47,499 nucleotides of DNA from Catenulispora pinistramenti. Lineage in GTDB: Bacteria > Actinomycetota > Actinomycetes > Streptomycetales > Catenulisporaceae. The notes under the pieces were generated by a model. The model had not been told where the DNA came from. It saw only the letters and a program-made list of their open reading frames with translations, and ran no database searches. The translations under genes and the position numbers were made by a program. Where the stretch lies: positions 1 through 47,499 of the forward strand of contig NZ_JAAFYZ010000062.1 in assembly GCF_018274385.1 (NCBI RefSeq), in the 5' to 3' direction. Below, in pieces: positions 7,679 through 16,107 of the stretch; positions within the stretch are counted from its first letter, which is position 1, and each line of letters starts with the position of its first letter.

Positions 7679-8238
7679 CGCCGTCCTCCGATCGTCTCGG
7701 ATTCGGCGTCTGATTCGGTGCCTGGTTCGGTGCCTGATTCGGTGCCTGGTTCGGTATTCGGCTCAGCCGGCCCGGTGTTCGGCTCGGCATCGGCATCCGA
7801 CGCGGCGGACCCCACGTCGCGCGAGCCGTGGCGAGCAGCAGCGATCCCCCGCCCCACGCTCAGCCCCAACGCCGTCGCCCCCAACCCCGCGACCAGGCTC
7901 AGCACCAGATTCGCGACGGCCGCCCCCCAGGCGCCCGCTGAGATCAGCCGGTCCGTGTCCACCATCCACGTGGAGAACGTCGTGTACGCGCCAAGGAACC
8001 CGACGCACAGAAACGGCCGCACGTAGATGGTCGGCGGCCACACGTCCAGGATCAGCACCACCAGCAACGCCAGCAGGAACGACCCACTCACGTTGATCGC
8101 GAACGTCGTGGCGGGAAACGTGTGCGGGGCGGTCGGGAACGCCAACCCCAGGCCGTACCGGGCCGGCCCGCCCAAGGCGCCGCCCGCCGCGATCGCCGCC
8201 AACACCCGCCCGGAGTGCGAGTCGGTGTTCGAAACCAT
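7675..8238 (-). CDS. crcB: Fluoride exporter FluC/CrcB, first gene of the operon, with repeat-built tail
   Basis: The protein has 187 residues from ATG 8238, chosen because AGGAG (8248-8252) lies 9 nt upstream; the alternative ATG at 8247 touches that site. The FluC signatures are GGPARYGLG, TTFAINVSGSFLLA and GFLGAYTTFSTWMVD, with four membrane segments in the first ~125 residues. The last ~50 residues are an acidic Thr/Glu-rich tail encoded by 12-bp repeats (7711-7758), not part of the usual ~125-residue exporter. The tail is likely cytoplasmic and dispensable. The gene leads the crcB-DUF190-crcB operon. Confidence 0.9.
   Translation of the reverse strand: MVSNTDSHSGRVLAAIAAGGALGGPARYGLGLAFPTAPHTFPATTFAINVSGSFLLALLVVLILDVWPPTIYVRPFLCVGFLGAYTTFSTWMVDTDRLISAGAWGAAVANLVLSLVAGLGATALGLSVGRGIAAARHGSRDVGSAASDADAEPNTGPAEPNTEPGTESGTEPGTESDAESETIGGRR
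7711..7758. repeat. 12-bp tandem repeat, 4 copies, in frame in crcB
   Basis: Alternating tgattcggtgcc and tggttcggtgcc units (the last one diverged) encode the EPGTESGTEPGTES-type tail of the upstream CrcB. The 12-bp period keeps the frame, so copy number can change without breaking the protein. Confidence 0.85.
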
Positions 8239-8262
8239 CGGGTCCATCTCCTACTCGTCGGA

Positions 8263-8280
8263 CGATGACATGCGTCATCG
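8263..8280. promoter_or_regulatory. Palindrome in the crcB leader
   Basis: Perfect 7-bp arms cgatgac (8263-8269) and gtcatcg (8274-8280) around atgc, about 25 bp upstream of the crcB start and just before its ribosome site. It looks like a repressor operator rather than a fluoride riboswitch: the conserved riboswitch motifs were searched for by eye and not found. Confidence 0.5.
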
Positions 8281-8377
8281 CTATGAGTAGGGACCGTTGG
8301 CTGTCAAGGCGACGGCGGTTATACGGCGGGCCCCACCGCCGGATTTCACTCACGAGTGTACTTGCCGACTCCCATGC

Positions 8378-8423
8378 ATACCCGGTATCTATATACCCGT
8401 GACCCGCAACCATACCGAGTATG
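8378..8423. promoter_or_regulatory. Paired operator-like palindromes before padR
   Basis: ATACCCGGTAT (8378-8388) and CATACCGAGTATG (8411-8423) are related palindromes 33 bp apart, with a further TATATACCCG in between. The second overlaps an ATG at 8421, which supports the downstream ATG 8439 as the true start. PadR proteins commonly repress their own operon through such sites. Confidence 0.55.
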
Positions 8424-8438
8424 CACGGAGCCGCTGAC

Positions 8439-9101
8439 ATGTCCGTCAAACACTCCCTGCTCGCCGGCCTCGCCGACGGCGAGCGCTACGGCTACCAGCT
8501 CCGCGCCGAGTTCGAGGAGCGGACCGGGGCCACCTGGCCGCTGAACATCGGGCAGGTGTACACGACGCTGAACCGGCTGGAGCGTGACGGCCTGGTCGAG
8601 CCGGCCGGGCAGGATGCCGCGAACCATGTCTTCTATCGGATCACCGATGCCGGGCGGGAGGAGTTGTTCTCGTGGTTCGCGCGGCCGGTGACGCGGGCGG
8701 AGCGGCCGCGCGATGAGTTGGCCGTGAAGTTGGCGCTGGCGGTGACGGTGGGCGGCGTGGATGTCGCCGCGATCGTGCACGCGCAGCGGAAGCACGCGTT
8801 GGCCGCGCTGCAGGACTACACGCGGGTCAAGGCGAGGTTGGATCCCGCCGAGTTGGCCGCTTCGCTGGTGCTGGAGTCGATGATCTTCCAGTCCGAGGCC
8901 GAGATCCGGTGGCTGGATCACGTCGAGGCGCGGGTGCTGCGGCATGCGCGCGAGAGCCAGACCACGCGGGTCGGGGGGCCCGCGGATCCGGGCTCTGCGA
9001 AGGGTGCCGGAGGCGCCGCGCCGACCGACGCCGACGCCAGCACGCGCACCTCGCGCAGCACGCGCGCCACCGCCACTGCCAGGAAGGGGAAAGCCATATG
9101 A
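8439..9101 (+). CDS. PadR-family transcriptional regulator
   Basis: The 220-residue protein begins with the PadR winged helix: KHSLLAGLADGERYGYQLRAEF, then NIGQVYTTLNRLERDGLVE, and YRITDAGREELFSWF. A C-terminal helical region (~95-170) should form the dimer. The last ~45 residues are a Ala/Thr/Arg-rich tail beyond the usual family length. ATG 8439 is preferred because ACGGAG lies 9 nt upstream. The stop overlaps the ABC ATPase start (ATGA). PadR genes in this position usually repress a drug- or peptide-export ABC operon until a ligand binds. Confidence 0.9.
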   Translation: MSVKHSLLAGLADGERYGYQLRAEFEERTGATWPLNIGQVYTTLNRLERDGLVEPAGQDAANHVFYRITDAGREELFSWFARPVTRAERPRDELAVKLALAVTVGGVDVAAIVHAQRKHALAALQDYTRVKARLDPAELAASLVLESMIFQSEAEIRWLDHVEARVLRHARESQTTRVGGPADPGSAKGAGGAAPTDADASTRTSRSTRATATARKGKAI

Positions 9102-9832
9102 GCGGCAAGACGATCCTCGAGCTCCGCGGCGTCACGCGGACGCACGGCAAGGGTGCGGCCGAGGTGCACGCGCTGCGCGGTGTGGACCTGGTCGTGCGGG
9201 CCGGGGAGTTGGTCGCCGTGATGGGACCGTCCGGGTCGGGCAAGTCCACGCTGCTGTCGCTGGCCGGCGGCCTCGATTCGCCATCCGGCGGGGAGGTGGT
9301 GATCGAGGGGACGACGCTGGCCAGCCAGTCGAAGGCGCAGTTGGCGGCGATCCGGCGGCGTTCGGTGGGCTACGTGTTCCAGGACTACAACCTGATCCCG
9401 GCGCTGACCGCGGCCGAGAACGTGTCCCTGCCGCAGGAGTTGGACGGCCTGTCGGCGCGCAAGGCGCGGGTGGCGGCGCTGACGGCATTGGCCGAGGTCG
9501 GGTTGCAGGCCGAGGCCGATCGGTTCCCCGATGAGATGTCCGGCGGGCAGCAGCAGCGGGTGGCGATCGCCCGGGCGCTGATCGGCGAGCGCCGGCTGAT
9601 CCTGACCGACGAGCCGACCGGGGCGCTGGACACCGAGACCGGGGAGGCGGTGTTGCGGCTGTTGCGCCGGCGCTGTGACGAGGGCGCCGCCGGGGTGCTG
9701 GTGACGCACGAGTCCCGGCACGCCGCGTGGGCCGACCGCATCGTCTTCATCCGCGACGGCCTGGTCCTGGACGAGTCCGCCCCCTTGCAGCGCGCCGAGG
9801 ACCTGCTGGTCGGGGACGAGGCGCAATCGTGA
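9098..9832 (+). CDS. ABC transporter ATP-binding protein (MacB/LolD type)
   Basis: The 244-residue ATPase has Walker A GPSGSGKST, a Q-loop VFQDYNLIPALTAAENV, the signature MSGGQQQRVAIARAL, Walker B RLILTDEPTGALD and an H-loop VTHESR. The ALTAAENV and DEPTGALD forms are typical of the MacB/LolD/FtsE branch that powers FtsX-like permeases. ATG overlaps the padR stop, with AGGAAGGGGA just upstream, and the stop overlaps the permease GTG, so the three proteins are made together. The likely role is export of, or resistance to, a lipid, peptide or antibiotic; the substrate cannot be read from sequence. Confidence 0.95.
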   Translation: MSGKTILELRGVTRTHGKGAAEVHALRGVDLVVRAGELVAVMGPSGSGKSTLLSLAGGLDSPSGGEVVIEGTTLASQSKAQLAAIRRRSVGYVFQDYNLIPALTAAENVSLPQELDGLSARKARVAALTALAEVGLQAEADRFPDEMSGGQQQRVAIARALIGERRLILTDEPTGALDTETGEAVLRLLRRRCDEGAAGVLVTHESRHAAWADRIVFIRDGLVLDESAPLQRAEDLLVGDEAQS

Positions 9833-12612
9833 GCGGCTGGGGACTCGCGCTGCGGGTGGCGCGCCGGGAGGCGTGGCGGAACAAGAAGCGCTCGATCCTG
9901 GTCGTGGCGATGCTCGCGCTGCCGGTCGCCGGCGCCGCGGCGGCCGACACGCTGTGGCGCAGTTCGCAGGTCACGGCCGAGCAGAAGGCCGCCTGGGACA
10001 TGGGCCGCTACGACGCGCTCGTCACCGACACCGGCGTCCCGATGTATCAGGCCCCGGATATGTCCGAGGCGGGGCCGGCGCGGGATGCGGCCGGGAACTC
10101 CCCGGCGCCGGTGCGCACGGCACCGGAGACCGTGGCCGGCCTGACCGCGCTGCTGCCCGCCGGTTCGCACGTCGGCCGGCCGGAAACCCTCGGCCACACG
10201 CAGGTGCAGGTGACCAACGGCACCAGCCGGGCGTGGGGGCTGGTCCGGGACACCGATCTCGGCGACCCGCTGCTGGCGGGCACCGCCGACCGGGTCTCCG
10301 GCACCGTCCCGGCCGCACCGGACCAGGTCACGCTGAGCAGCGCGCTGGCCGGGCGGCTGCACAAGAAGGCCGGGGACACTGTCGGGCTGCGCACGACCGA
10401 CCCCGTCACCGGCACCGTCTCGCCGGTCCTGACCGTGCACGTGAGCGGGATCTACGACCGCAAGTCGGACCCCTACGGCGACGTCTTGTTCGTCCGGCCG
10501 GGAATATTCGGCCCGCAACAGACTGGTGTCGCGGGCGCTCCCAGCCAAGCAACGTTCCCGATCTCCGTGCACGGCGGCGTCGACTGGAACCTGACCAAGC
10601 AGCTCAACGCGCAGGGCTTCACCGTGCAGTCCAAACGACTGCTCGCCGATCCGCCGCCGCGGTCTCAGGTCCCGTACTACCAGTTCTATGCGGCTCACAG
10701 CGACGGCAGCAACAACGCCCAGCTGGCCGTGGTGGCGATCGCGCTGTCGATGATCCTGCTGGAAGTCGTACTGCTGGCCGGGCCGGCGTTCGCGGTGAGC
10801 GCGCGCCGGCGGCGCCGGGACTTCGGGCTGCTCGGCGCGGCCGGGGCCGACGGCCGGCGGTTGCGGCGGATCGTGTTGGCCGACGGTGTGGTGCTCGGCG
10901 CCGCGGGCGGAGTGCTCGGCGCCGTCGTCGGGATCGTGGCCTCGGCGGTCGCCCTGCCGTGGTTCGGCCACTACACGCAGCAGGCGCTGGGCGGATTCCG
11001 GCTCAGACCGCTGGAGCTGGCGGGCTCGGCGCTGGTCGGCGTCGGCACCGGCGTGGCGGCGGCGGTGGCCCCGGCGATCACGACCGCGCGGCAGGACGTG
11101 CTGACCGCGTTGACCGGGCGGCGCGGCGCGGTGAACACGCCTTGGAAGCTGCCGCTGATCGGGCTGGCCGGGGTGCTGGCCGGCAGTGTCCTGATCGTGT
11201 TCGGCGCCTGGCACGGCGGCCAGGCGGTCACGATCACGGTCATCATCGGCATCGTGCTGGCCGAGCTGGGCATGGTGGCCTGCACGCCGCTGATCGTGAC
11301 GTGGTCCGGCCGGCTGGCCCGGGTGCTGCCGCTGACCGGGCGGCTGGCGCTGCGCGACGGCGCCCGCAACCGCGGCCGGACCGCTCCGGCGCTGGCCGCG
11401 ATCATGGCGGCGGTGGCCGGGGCCTCGGCGGTGGCCATGGTCATCAACTCCGACGACGCGCAGAGCCGGCGCTACTACCAGAGCCAGCTGCGCATGGGGC
11501 AGGCCGTGGCGCAGCTCGACGACGGCAACTCCGGCGTCGCGGGGGCGGTGGCGGACCGCCTGGTCGAACAGATCGTCAGCGTGCTGCCGACGAGCATGGT
11601 CGCGGTCCTGCAAGGCATCGGCTTCGGGGACAACCAGACCACCGTCCCGGCACCGAACATCATGCGCGCACCGGGGAACATGTGCCCGGACCGGCTCAGC
11701 ACCGCCGCCCAAGCCAAGGATCCGCGGTGCAGCTTGGGCATGAGCGGGCGGATCCAGTTCCTGACCGGGTCCACGTCGGTGGTGTCGGGCGGTCCGGAGC
11801 TGGTGCGGGCGTTGCTCGGCCGCGACGATCCGGCCGCCGACGCGATGCTGAAGACCGGCGGCGCCGTGGTCTTCGACAAGTACGACCTGGCGACCGCCGG
11901 GGCCCGGCCGACCGTCCACCTGGCCATCTCAGGGACCTGTGACCATCCGACGACGTGTGCTCCTCAGGACGAGAAGCAGGCCACGCTGCCCGCCGCGCTG
12001 GTCGACAGCCCGCGCACGGACGTGTCGGCCATCGTGGCGCCCGGCGCCCTGGACAAGCTCGGTGTGAAGTTCGCTCCGATGGCCGCGCTGTTCGACACCA
12101 CACGCATGCCGACCACCGACGAGGAACAGCGGGCCGACGACCTGGTCGCGGCCGCCGGCATCAGCGAGAGCTTCTACGTCGAGCGCGGCTACCAGAGCCA
12201 GACCTGGGCCGGGATGCTCGCCCTGGGGGCCGTCGCCGGGGTGGTGATGCTCGGGGCGGCGGCCGTGGCCACCGGCCTGGCGATCACCGATGCGCAGAAC
12301 GATCTGGAGACGCTGGCCGCGGTCGGTGCCCGGCCGCGGGTCCGGCGGACGCTGGCCGCGTCTCAGGCCGCTGTCACGGCGGGACTCGGCGCGGTGCTGG
12401 GAGCCGCGTTCGGGCTGCTGCCGGCCGTCGGTCTGATCGAGGCCAGGGCGAAGCAGGTCACCCCCGAGGACATGTTGTCGATCCAACAAACACAGTTCGC
12501 CCCGCCGTGGCTCTACCTCGGCGTGGTGGTCGTGGCGCTGCCGGTGCTGGCCGCGATCGGTGCGGCGGCGGTCACCCGGTCGCGGATCGAGATGCGCAGA
12601 CGGCGCGGATAG
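9829..12612 (+). CDS. FtsX-like ABC transporter permease
   Basis: The 927-residue protein starts at GTG 9829 within the ATPase stop (GTGA). One N-terminal membrane segment (SILVVAMLALPVAGAA) is followed by an extracellular region of ~270 residues. Then comes a FtsX domain with three segments (NNAQLAVVAIALSMILLEVVL to ALVGVGTGVAAAVAPAI), two more segments, a second extracellular region (~560-800) and a second FtsX domain (GMLALGAVAGVVMLGA to the C-terminus). Two FtsX domains are usual for large actinobacterial permeases, where one chain replaces a dimer. It works with the ATPase just upstream under PadR control. Confidence 0.92.
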   Translation: MSGWGLALRVARREAWRNKKRSILVVAMLALPVAGAAAADTLWRSSQVTAEQKAAWDMGRYDALVTDTGVPMYQAPDMSEAGPARDAAGNSPAPVRTAPETVAGLTALLPAGSHVGRPETLGHTQVQVTNGTSRAWGLVRDTDLGDPLLAGTADRVSGTVPAAPDQVTLSSALAGRLHKKAGDTVGLRTTDPVTGTVSPVLTVHVSGIYDRKSDPYGDVLFVRPGIFGPQQTGVAGAPSQATFPISVHGGVDWNLTKQLNAQGFTVQSKRLLADPPPRSQVPYYQFYAAHSDGSNNAQLAVVAIALSMILLEVVLLAGPAFAVSARRRRRDFGLLGAAGADGRRLRRIVLADGVVLGAAGGVLGAVVGIVASAVALPWFGHYTQQALGGFRLRPLELAGSALVGVGTGVAAAVAPAITTARQDVLTALTGRRGAVNTPWKLPLIGLAGVLAGSVLIVFGAWHGGQAVTITVIIGIVLAELGMVACTPLIVTWSGRLARVLPLTGRLALRDGARNRGRTAPALAAIMAAVAGASAVAMVINSDDAQSRRYYQSQLRMGQAVAQLDDGNSGVAGAVADRLVEQIVSVLPTSMVAVLQGIGFGDNQTTVPAPNIMRAPGNMCPDRLSTAAQAKDPRCSLGMSGRIQFLTGSTSVVSGGPELVRALLGRDDPAADAMLKTGGAVVFDKYDLATAGARPTVHLAISGTCDHPTTCAPQDEKQATLPAALVDSPRTDVSAIVAPGALDKLGVKFAPMAALFDTTRMPTTDEEQRADDLVAAAGISESFYVERGYQSQTWAGMLALGAVAGVVMLGAAAVATGLAITDAQNDLETLAAVGARPRVRRTLAASQAAVTAGLGAVLGAAFGLLPAVGLIEARAKQVTPEDMLSIQQTQFAPPWLYLGVVVVALPVLAAIGAAAVTRSRIEMRRRRG

Positions 12613-12645
12613 GGCCGACTCGGCCGCGGGGCCGGATCGGCTTTC

Positions 12646-12677
12646 GGGGCTCGTATCAGATGGCTGATACGAGCCCC
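12646..12677. terminator. Hairpin terminator after the ABC operon
   Basis: Perfect 14-bp arms ggggctcgtatcag (12646-12659) and ctgatacgagcccc (12664-12677) with a 4-nt loop. It lies between the permease gene and the oppositely oriented gene ending at 12770, so it can act on both. Confidence 0.85.
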
Positions 12678-12760
12678 GATTCATGCCCGAGCCCGGCTCG
12701 TGCCCGAGCCTGATTCATCCCCGAGCCTGGTTCATCCCCGAGTCCGACTCGTGCCCGAGT
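12676..12760. repeat. 17-bp tandem repeat, 5 copies
   Basis: Units at 12676-12692, 12693-12709, 12710-12726, 12727-12743 and 12744-12760, on the theme ccgattcatgcccgagc, directly follow (and start inside) the terminator hairpin. Each unit carries a CCGAG end that can pair with ctcg in its neighbour, so alternative hairpins can form. Confidence 0.85.
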
Positions 12761-12769
12761 CCGAACCGC

Positions 12770-13234
12770 TCAGTACTCGCCCTTGATCACGAAGAACGAC
12801 CCGCGGATCTCCCCGGCCAGCTTCGACTTCTGGCGCGCGAACTTGAACCGCTCCGCCAACTCCTCGGGGACTTCCATCCCCTGTGAGAGTTTGAAGCCGA
12901 CCGCGCGCTTCGCACCGTCCTCGATCCCGTACATCACGTTGATCGCCAGACCGGATTCGTAGAACACGTACGCCATCCGGAAGCCCTCCACCTCGAACTC
13001 GGTGACCTCCAGCGGCTTGGCCGCGATCACGATGTCGCGCTCCTGGGCGAGGATGTGGGTCACCCGTTCCAGGGTCTTCGGGGCCTCGTCGGCGGGGGTG
13101 ACGGTGAAGACGTGGTCGTACTTGTTCTTGTAGTAGCGGGCCTCGTTGGCCCGCAGACCGGCCAGGGCCGCCGCGACCGGAGAGGATTCCAGGCCGGTGG
13201 TGGACACGTTCTCGAAGTCGACGATGTAGGGCAT
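12770..13234 (-). CDS. Uncharacterised 154-residue protein
   Basis: No family was recognised. The product starts MPYIVDFENVSTTGLE at ATG 13234, with GGGAG 5 nt upstream. It is a mixed-charge, soluble-looking protein with no signal peptide or membrane segment. It contains LRANEARYYKNKYDHVF near residue 30 and EFEVEGFRMAYVFYESG in the middle, suggesting a compact alpha/beta fold. The codon use is ordinary for the window, supporting a real gene. It converges with the ABC operon and is divergent from the serine hydrolase gene, with a ~95-bp shared upstream region. Confidence 0.75.
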   Translation of the reverse strand: MPYIVDFENVSTTGLESSPVAAALAGLRANEARYYKNKYDHVFTVTPADEAPKTLERVTHILAQERDIVIAAKPLEVTEFEVEGFRMAYVFYESGLAINVMYGIEDGAKRAVGFKLSQGMEVPEELAERFKFARQKSKLAGEIRGSFFVIKGEY

Positions 13235-13331
13235 GCGCACTCCCGGTGAGAGGTGGGCTGTCTTTTGCAGTGTAATTGGCGCTAGCGATCTTTCGAGTGG
13301 TCCGCTGGGACACCGACAGGGAGGGTGACGG

Positions 13332-14351
13332 ATGAAAACGGCAGGTGGGGGCGTCATCATAGGCGTGTCGCGGGATGGGCGGCGCACGATCGAGAAGCTG
13401 GGGCCGCTCCAGGCCGACGAGTCCTCGGTCTTCCGGATCGCCTCGCTGACCAAGCCGCTGACCGCGGTGGCGACCGTCCGGGCGCTGGCGGAGCGCGGGA
13501 TAGCGCTGACGACGCCGGCGATCGAGTTGCTGCCGGACCTGGCCGCCGACTGGCGGGCCGACCGGACGATCACCGTCGAGCAGCTGCTCAGCCAGGTCGC
13601 CGGGCTGCGGGAGTCGATCGACGGCGCGACCGTGGCCGCCCTCGGCCAGGGCCCCGAGGTGCTCCAGGAGGCCGCGCGGCTGGTGGTGCGGGCAGGCAAC
13701 GAGCGCGTACCGGGCGAGGCCTGGTCGTATTACAACGGCAACTACTTCCTGGCCGGCTGCATCCTCGCGACCCTCGCCGCTGCCGGCACGAACACGGACA
13801 CCGATGCCGATGCCGCTCCCGGCACGGGCACCGGCGCCGCCACCGGCAGCCGTGCCAGCACCAGCTATGAGCAGGCCCTCGAAGCGACCCTCCTCAGCCC
13901 GTGGCACCTGACCCGCACCGGCTTCGACACCCCGCCCGCGCCGGTCACCGGCTGGGACGAGCAGACCCCGCTCCCCGTCGAGACCTATCCGCGCGGCCGA
14001 CGCCCCAGCGGCGGCCTGTGGTCATGCGTGGCCGACTACCTCTCCTTCGCCGAGCAGTTGATGGCCGACCCGGCGCTGCTGGCGGAGATCCGGCGAGCCC
14101 GCACCCGCCCCGAAGACCCGATGCGGTACGGCCTGGCCTGGGCTCTCGGTCCGTCCGGCCAGATGTACCTGAACGGCCGTCTGGACGGCTACCGGACCGC
14201 CGTCCTCCTCGCGCCGGAGCACGGCTACGCGAGCGTCGCGTTCGGCAACCAGACCGGGCTCCTGCCGCGGATCGCCAAGCGCCTCAGCGAGTCACAGCAA
14301 GAGTTGACCGGAGACGATCTGGCCGTGGAGATCGACGCCTTCGCGGCGTGA
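13332..14351 (+). CDS. Serine hydrolase of the beta-lactamase (class C)/penicillin-binding superfamily
   Basis: The 339-residue protein has the nucleophile motif SLTK (Ser38-Lys41) and a YYN motif (133-135), as in class C beta-lactamases, esterases and D-aminopeptidases. The third (K/H)-x-G motif is not obvious; the matching place reads LNGRLDGY with Asn where His is common. No signal peptide is seen, so it is probably cytoplasmic and an esterase or peptidase rather than a resistance enzyme. Residues ~153-180 (AGTNTDTDADAAPGTGTG and onward) are a low-complexity Thr/Asp/Gly insert. GGGAGGG lies 7 nt before the ATG. Confidence 0.88.
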   Translation: MKTAGGGVIIGVSRDGRRTIEKLGPLQADESSVFRIASLTKPLTAVATVRALAERGIALTTPAIELLPDLAADWRADRTITVEQLLSQVAGLRESIDGATVAALGQGPEVLQEAARLVVRAGNERVPGEAWSYYNGNYFLAGCILATLAAAGTNTDTDADAAPGTGTGAATGSRASTSYEQALEATLLSPWHLTRTGFDTPPAPVTGWDEQTPLPVETYPRGRRPSGGLWSCVADYLSFAEQLMADPALLAEIRRARTRPEDPMRYGLAWALGPSGQMYLNGRLDGYRTAVLLAPEHGYASVAFGNQTGLLPRIAKRLSESQQELTGDDLAVEIDAFAA

Positions 14352-14583
14352 GCCCGCCTTCGCGGCCGCTACGCCTCAAGGTTCTGCGAAAGCATTTCGA
14401 ATAGGGCTTTCAGCGCCGAGCGGGACGGCCTTTATGCCGACAGAAGTCGACGGATAGCCGCCGGAATGGTGTTTCTGACAGCTGACGCCGGGCCGTGGGC
14501 TGCGGGCAGCAGCCGATCGGGGCATCATCGATGCGTATAGCGCACCAGAACTGAGCAGAGCTTGCTGAGAAAGGACCACGGCC

Positions 14584-15030
14584 ATGGCTGTCGCCGCTGA
14601 TCTCGACCACGCCACCGACTCGCAGTGGGATTGGGTCGCCGAGCACACCCGCAAGTACCTGGCCTCGGGCGGTACCGAGGGCCACAAGCGGAACGGCGTC
14701 TACACGCTGGTGCTCGCCACGACCGGACGCAAGAGCGGGGAGGCACGCCGCACCGCCCTGATCTACGGCACGTCGGGCGAGGACTTCGTCGTCGTGGCGT
14801 CGAAGGGCGGCTCCGACCAGCATCCGTCGTGGTTCGCCAACCTCGTGGCGGACCCGAGCGTCGGGGTCCAGGTCGGCCCGCGCCGGTTCACCGCGCGCGC
14901 CCGGATCGCGACCCCTGAGGAGCGCCCGGCGCTGTGGACGCAGATGGCCGGCATTTTCCCGCTCTACAACGAGTACAAGGAGAAGACCGAGCGCGAGATC
15001 CCGATCGTCCTGCTCACTCCGCAGGACTGA
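14584..15030 (+). CDS. Deazaflavin (F420)-dependent nitroreductase family protein
   Basis: The 148-residue protein is a split beta-barrel of the Ddn/FDOR-B type. The family marks are LATTGRKSGEARRTALIYG (the phosphate-binding TGRKSG), VVASKGGSDQHPSWFANL and VQVGPRRFTARAR. Members bind the deazaflavin cofactor F420 and reduce quinones or nitro compounds; which substrate this one uses is not shown. ATG 14584 follows GAGAAAGGACC. The gene stands alone after ~230 bp with no gene, and converges with the next gene. Confidence 0.9.
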   Translation: MAVAADLDHATDSQWDWVAEHTRKYLASGGTEGHKRNGVYTLVLATTGRKSGEARRTALIYGTSGEDFVVVASKGGSDQHPSWFANLVADPSVGVQVGPRRFTARARIATPEERPALWTQMAGIFPLYNEYKEKTEREIPIVLLTPQD

Positions 15031-15096
15031 TCTCTAGGCGGGACCGGTCCGCAGGCAAGACTGATCCGTAGACGGGAGCGAGAGCCCGGACCCGGA

Positions 15097-15954
15097 CTAC
15101 CGGGCGTCGAAGCTGTCCTTGTCGATGACGACGTGCGTCGGCAGGTTCGGGTCCACCAACACCGGGATCTCGGTGCCGGGCGTCGCGACCTGGGCCCGGC
15201 GTTCCGGCGAGGAGAAGGCCATCCGCAGTTGAGCCGGATAGCGGTCGCCGCCGTCGGGCGGGGTCACTTCAAGCGTCATGTCGACGATACCGCCGGGGAC
15301 CATACCGCCGACGAAACCGGGCAACGTCACCTCGCTGACCGCCTGCACGACGGCGGTGGCGGGCCGGCCGTTGACCACCGGTGCGCCGTCGTCCACGATC
15401 TGCACGTGGACGTTGGACTCGCCCCACGCCCCGCCCTGGTGGCCGCCGAAGGCCTCGGCGATCGCGGAGGTGACGGCCTGCGCGAGGTCCGCGTTGCCGC
15501 CGCCGTTGGTGAACACCCGGCGGGTGCCGGTCCTGAAGGGGGTGCCGCCGAGCAAGCCGGTGCCGCTGAAGAACGAGTCCATCGGGTTCGTCCCGGCTTG
15601 GGTGTCACCGGCCGCCATCCGGGCCGCGGTCTCGTGGGCCCGTTGCAGATCCTGCAACCGCTGGTTCTCGCGGTACTGCTTCCCGGTGAGCACCTGCTTC
15701 CAAAGGATCTTGAATTTGTACGGCCGGGACCGGTCGACGAGCACCGGCAGGTCCATGCCGGTCATCACGAAGCGCCGGCTCGGCTCGGAGGTCTTGCGCG
15801 AGATCGGCGTGGGGTCCACGCCGGGGGCGCTGATCACCCCGACATAGGTCACCGACGAACCGTTCCAGTCTTTGGCGGTCAGCCGCAATGTGCCCGGCAC
15901 CGGATCGCGATAGCGGTGCAGGAGCCGCCAAACACTTAACCTCAGATCGCCCAT
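15097..15954 (-). CDS. Uncharacterised protein with two similar beta-rich halves
   Basis: The 285-residue product is taken from ATG 15954 (MGDLRLSVWRLLHRYRDP); earlier in-frame starts at 15984 or 15963 are possible. Two segments end alike: MTGMDLPVLVDRSRPYKFKI near residue 85 and PGTEIPVLVDPNLPTHVVI near the C-terminus. Each follows a PGT/VTPP beta-strand stretch, which suggests a duplicated small beta-barrel joined by a Gly/Ala-rich linker (~115-170). Similar PVxVDPxxP endings occur in many actinobacterial proteins of unknown role. No signal peptide or membrane segment is seen. It converges with the F420-type gene. Confidence 0.7.
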   Translation of the reverse strand: MGDLRLSVWRLLHRYRDPVPGTLRLTAKDWNGSSVTYVGVISAPGVDPTPISRKTSEPSRRFVMTGMDLPVLVDRSRPYKFKILWKQVLTGKQYRENQRLQDLQRAHETAARMAAGDTQAGTNPMDSFFSGTGLLGGTPFRTGTRRVFTNGGGNADLAQAVTSAIAEAFGGHQGGAWGESNVHVQIVDDGAPVVNGRPATAVVQAVSEVTLPGFVGGMVPGGIVDMTLEVTPPDGGDRYPAQLRMAFSSPERRAQVATPGTEIPVLVDPNLPTHVVIDKDSFDAR

Positions 15955-16037
15955 GCCCGCCATTCTGCGCCCCGCCGCTGTCACGGGGAAAGAGTGCGGA
16001 GGTCACGATAAAGCACACCGCGGGAAAGACTTTCCGT

Positions 16038-16072
16038 TGCCCGGCAACGACCTTTCTCTTCGTTGCCGGGCA
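16038..16072. terminator. Hairpin terminator
   Basis: Perfect 12-bp arms tgcccggcaacg (16038-16049) and cgttgccgggca (16061-16072) with an 11-nt pyrimidine-rich loop. It lies directly beyond the stop of the membrane protein gene (16108, minus strand). Confidence 0.8.
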
Positions 16073-16107
16073 CCTCGGATACTCGCCTTCCGGCGGAGAT
16101 CAACTCA

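Noticed and set aside
8248-8345. Fluoride riboswitch before crcB
   Set aside because: The conserved paired motifs could not be aligned by eye; only a short palindrome is present.
9385-11919. 844-codon open frame on the minus strand opposite the ABC genes
   Set aside because: Mirror of the ABC ATPase and permease coding sequence; composition rich in Arg/Gly/His with no domain.
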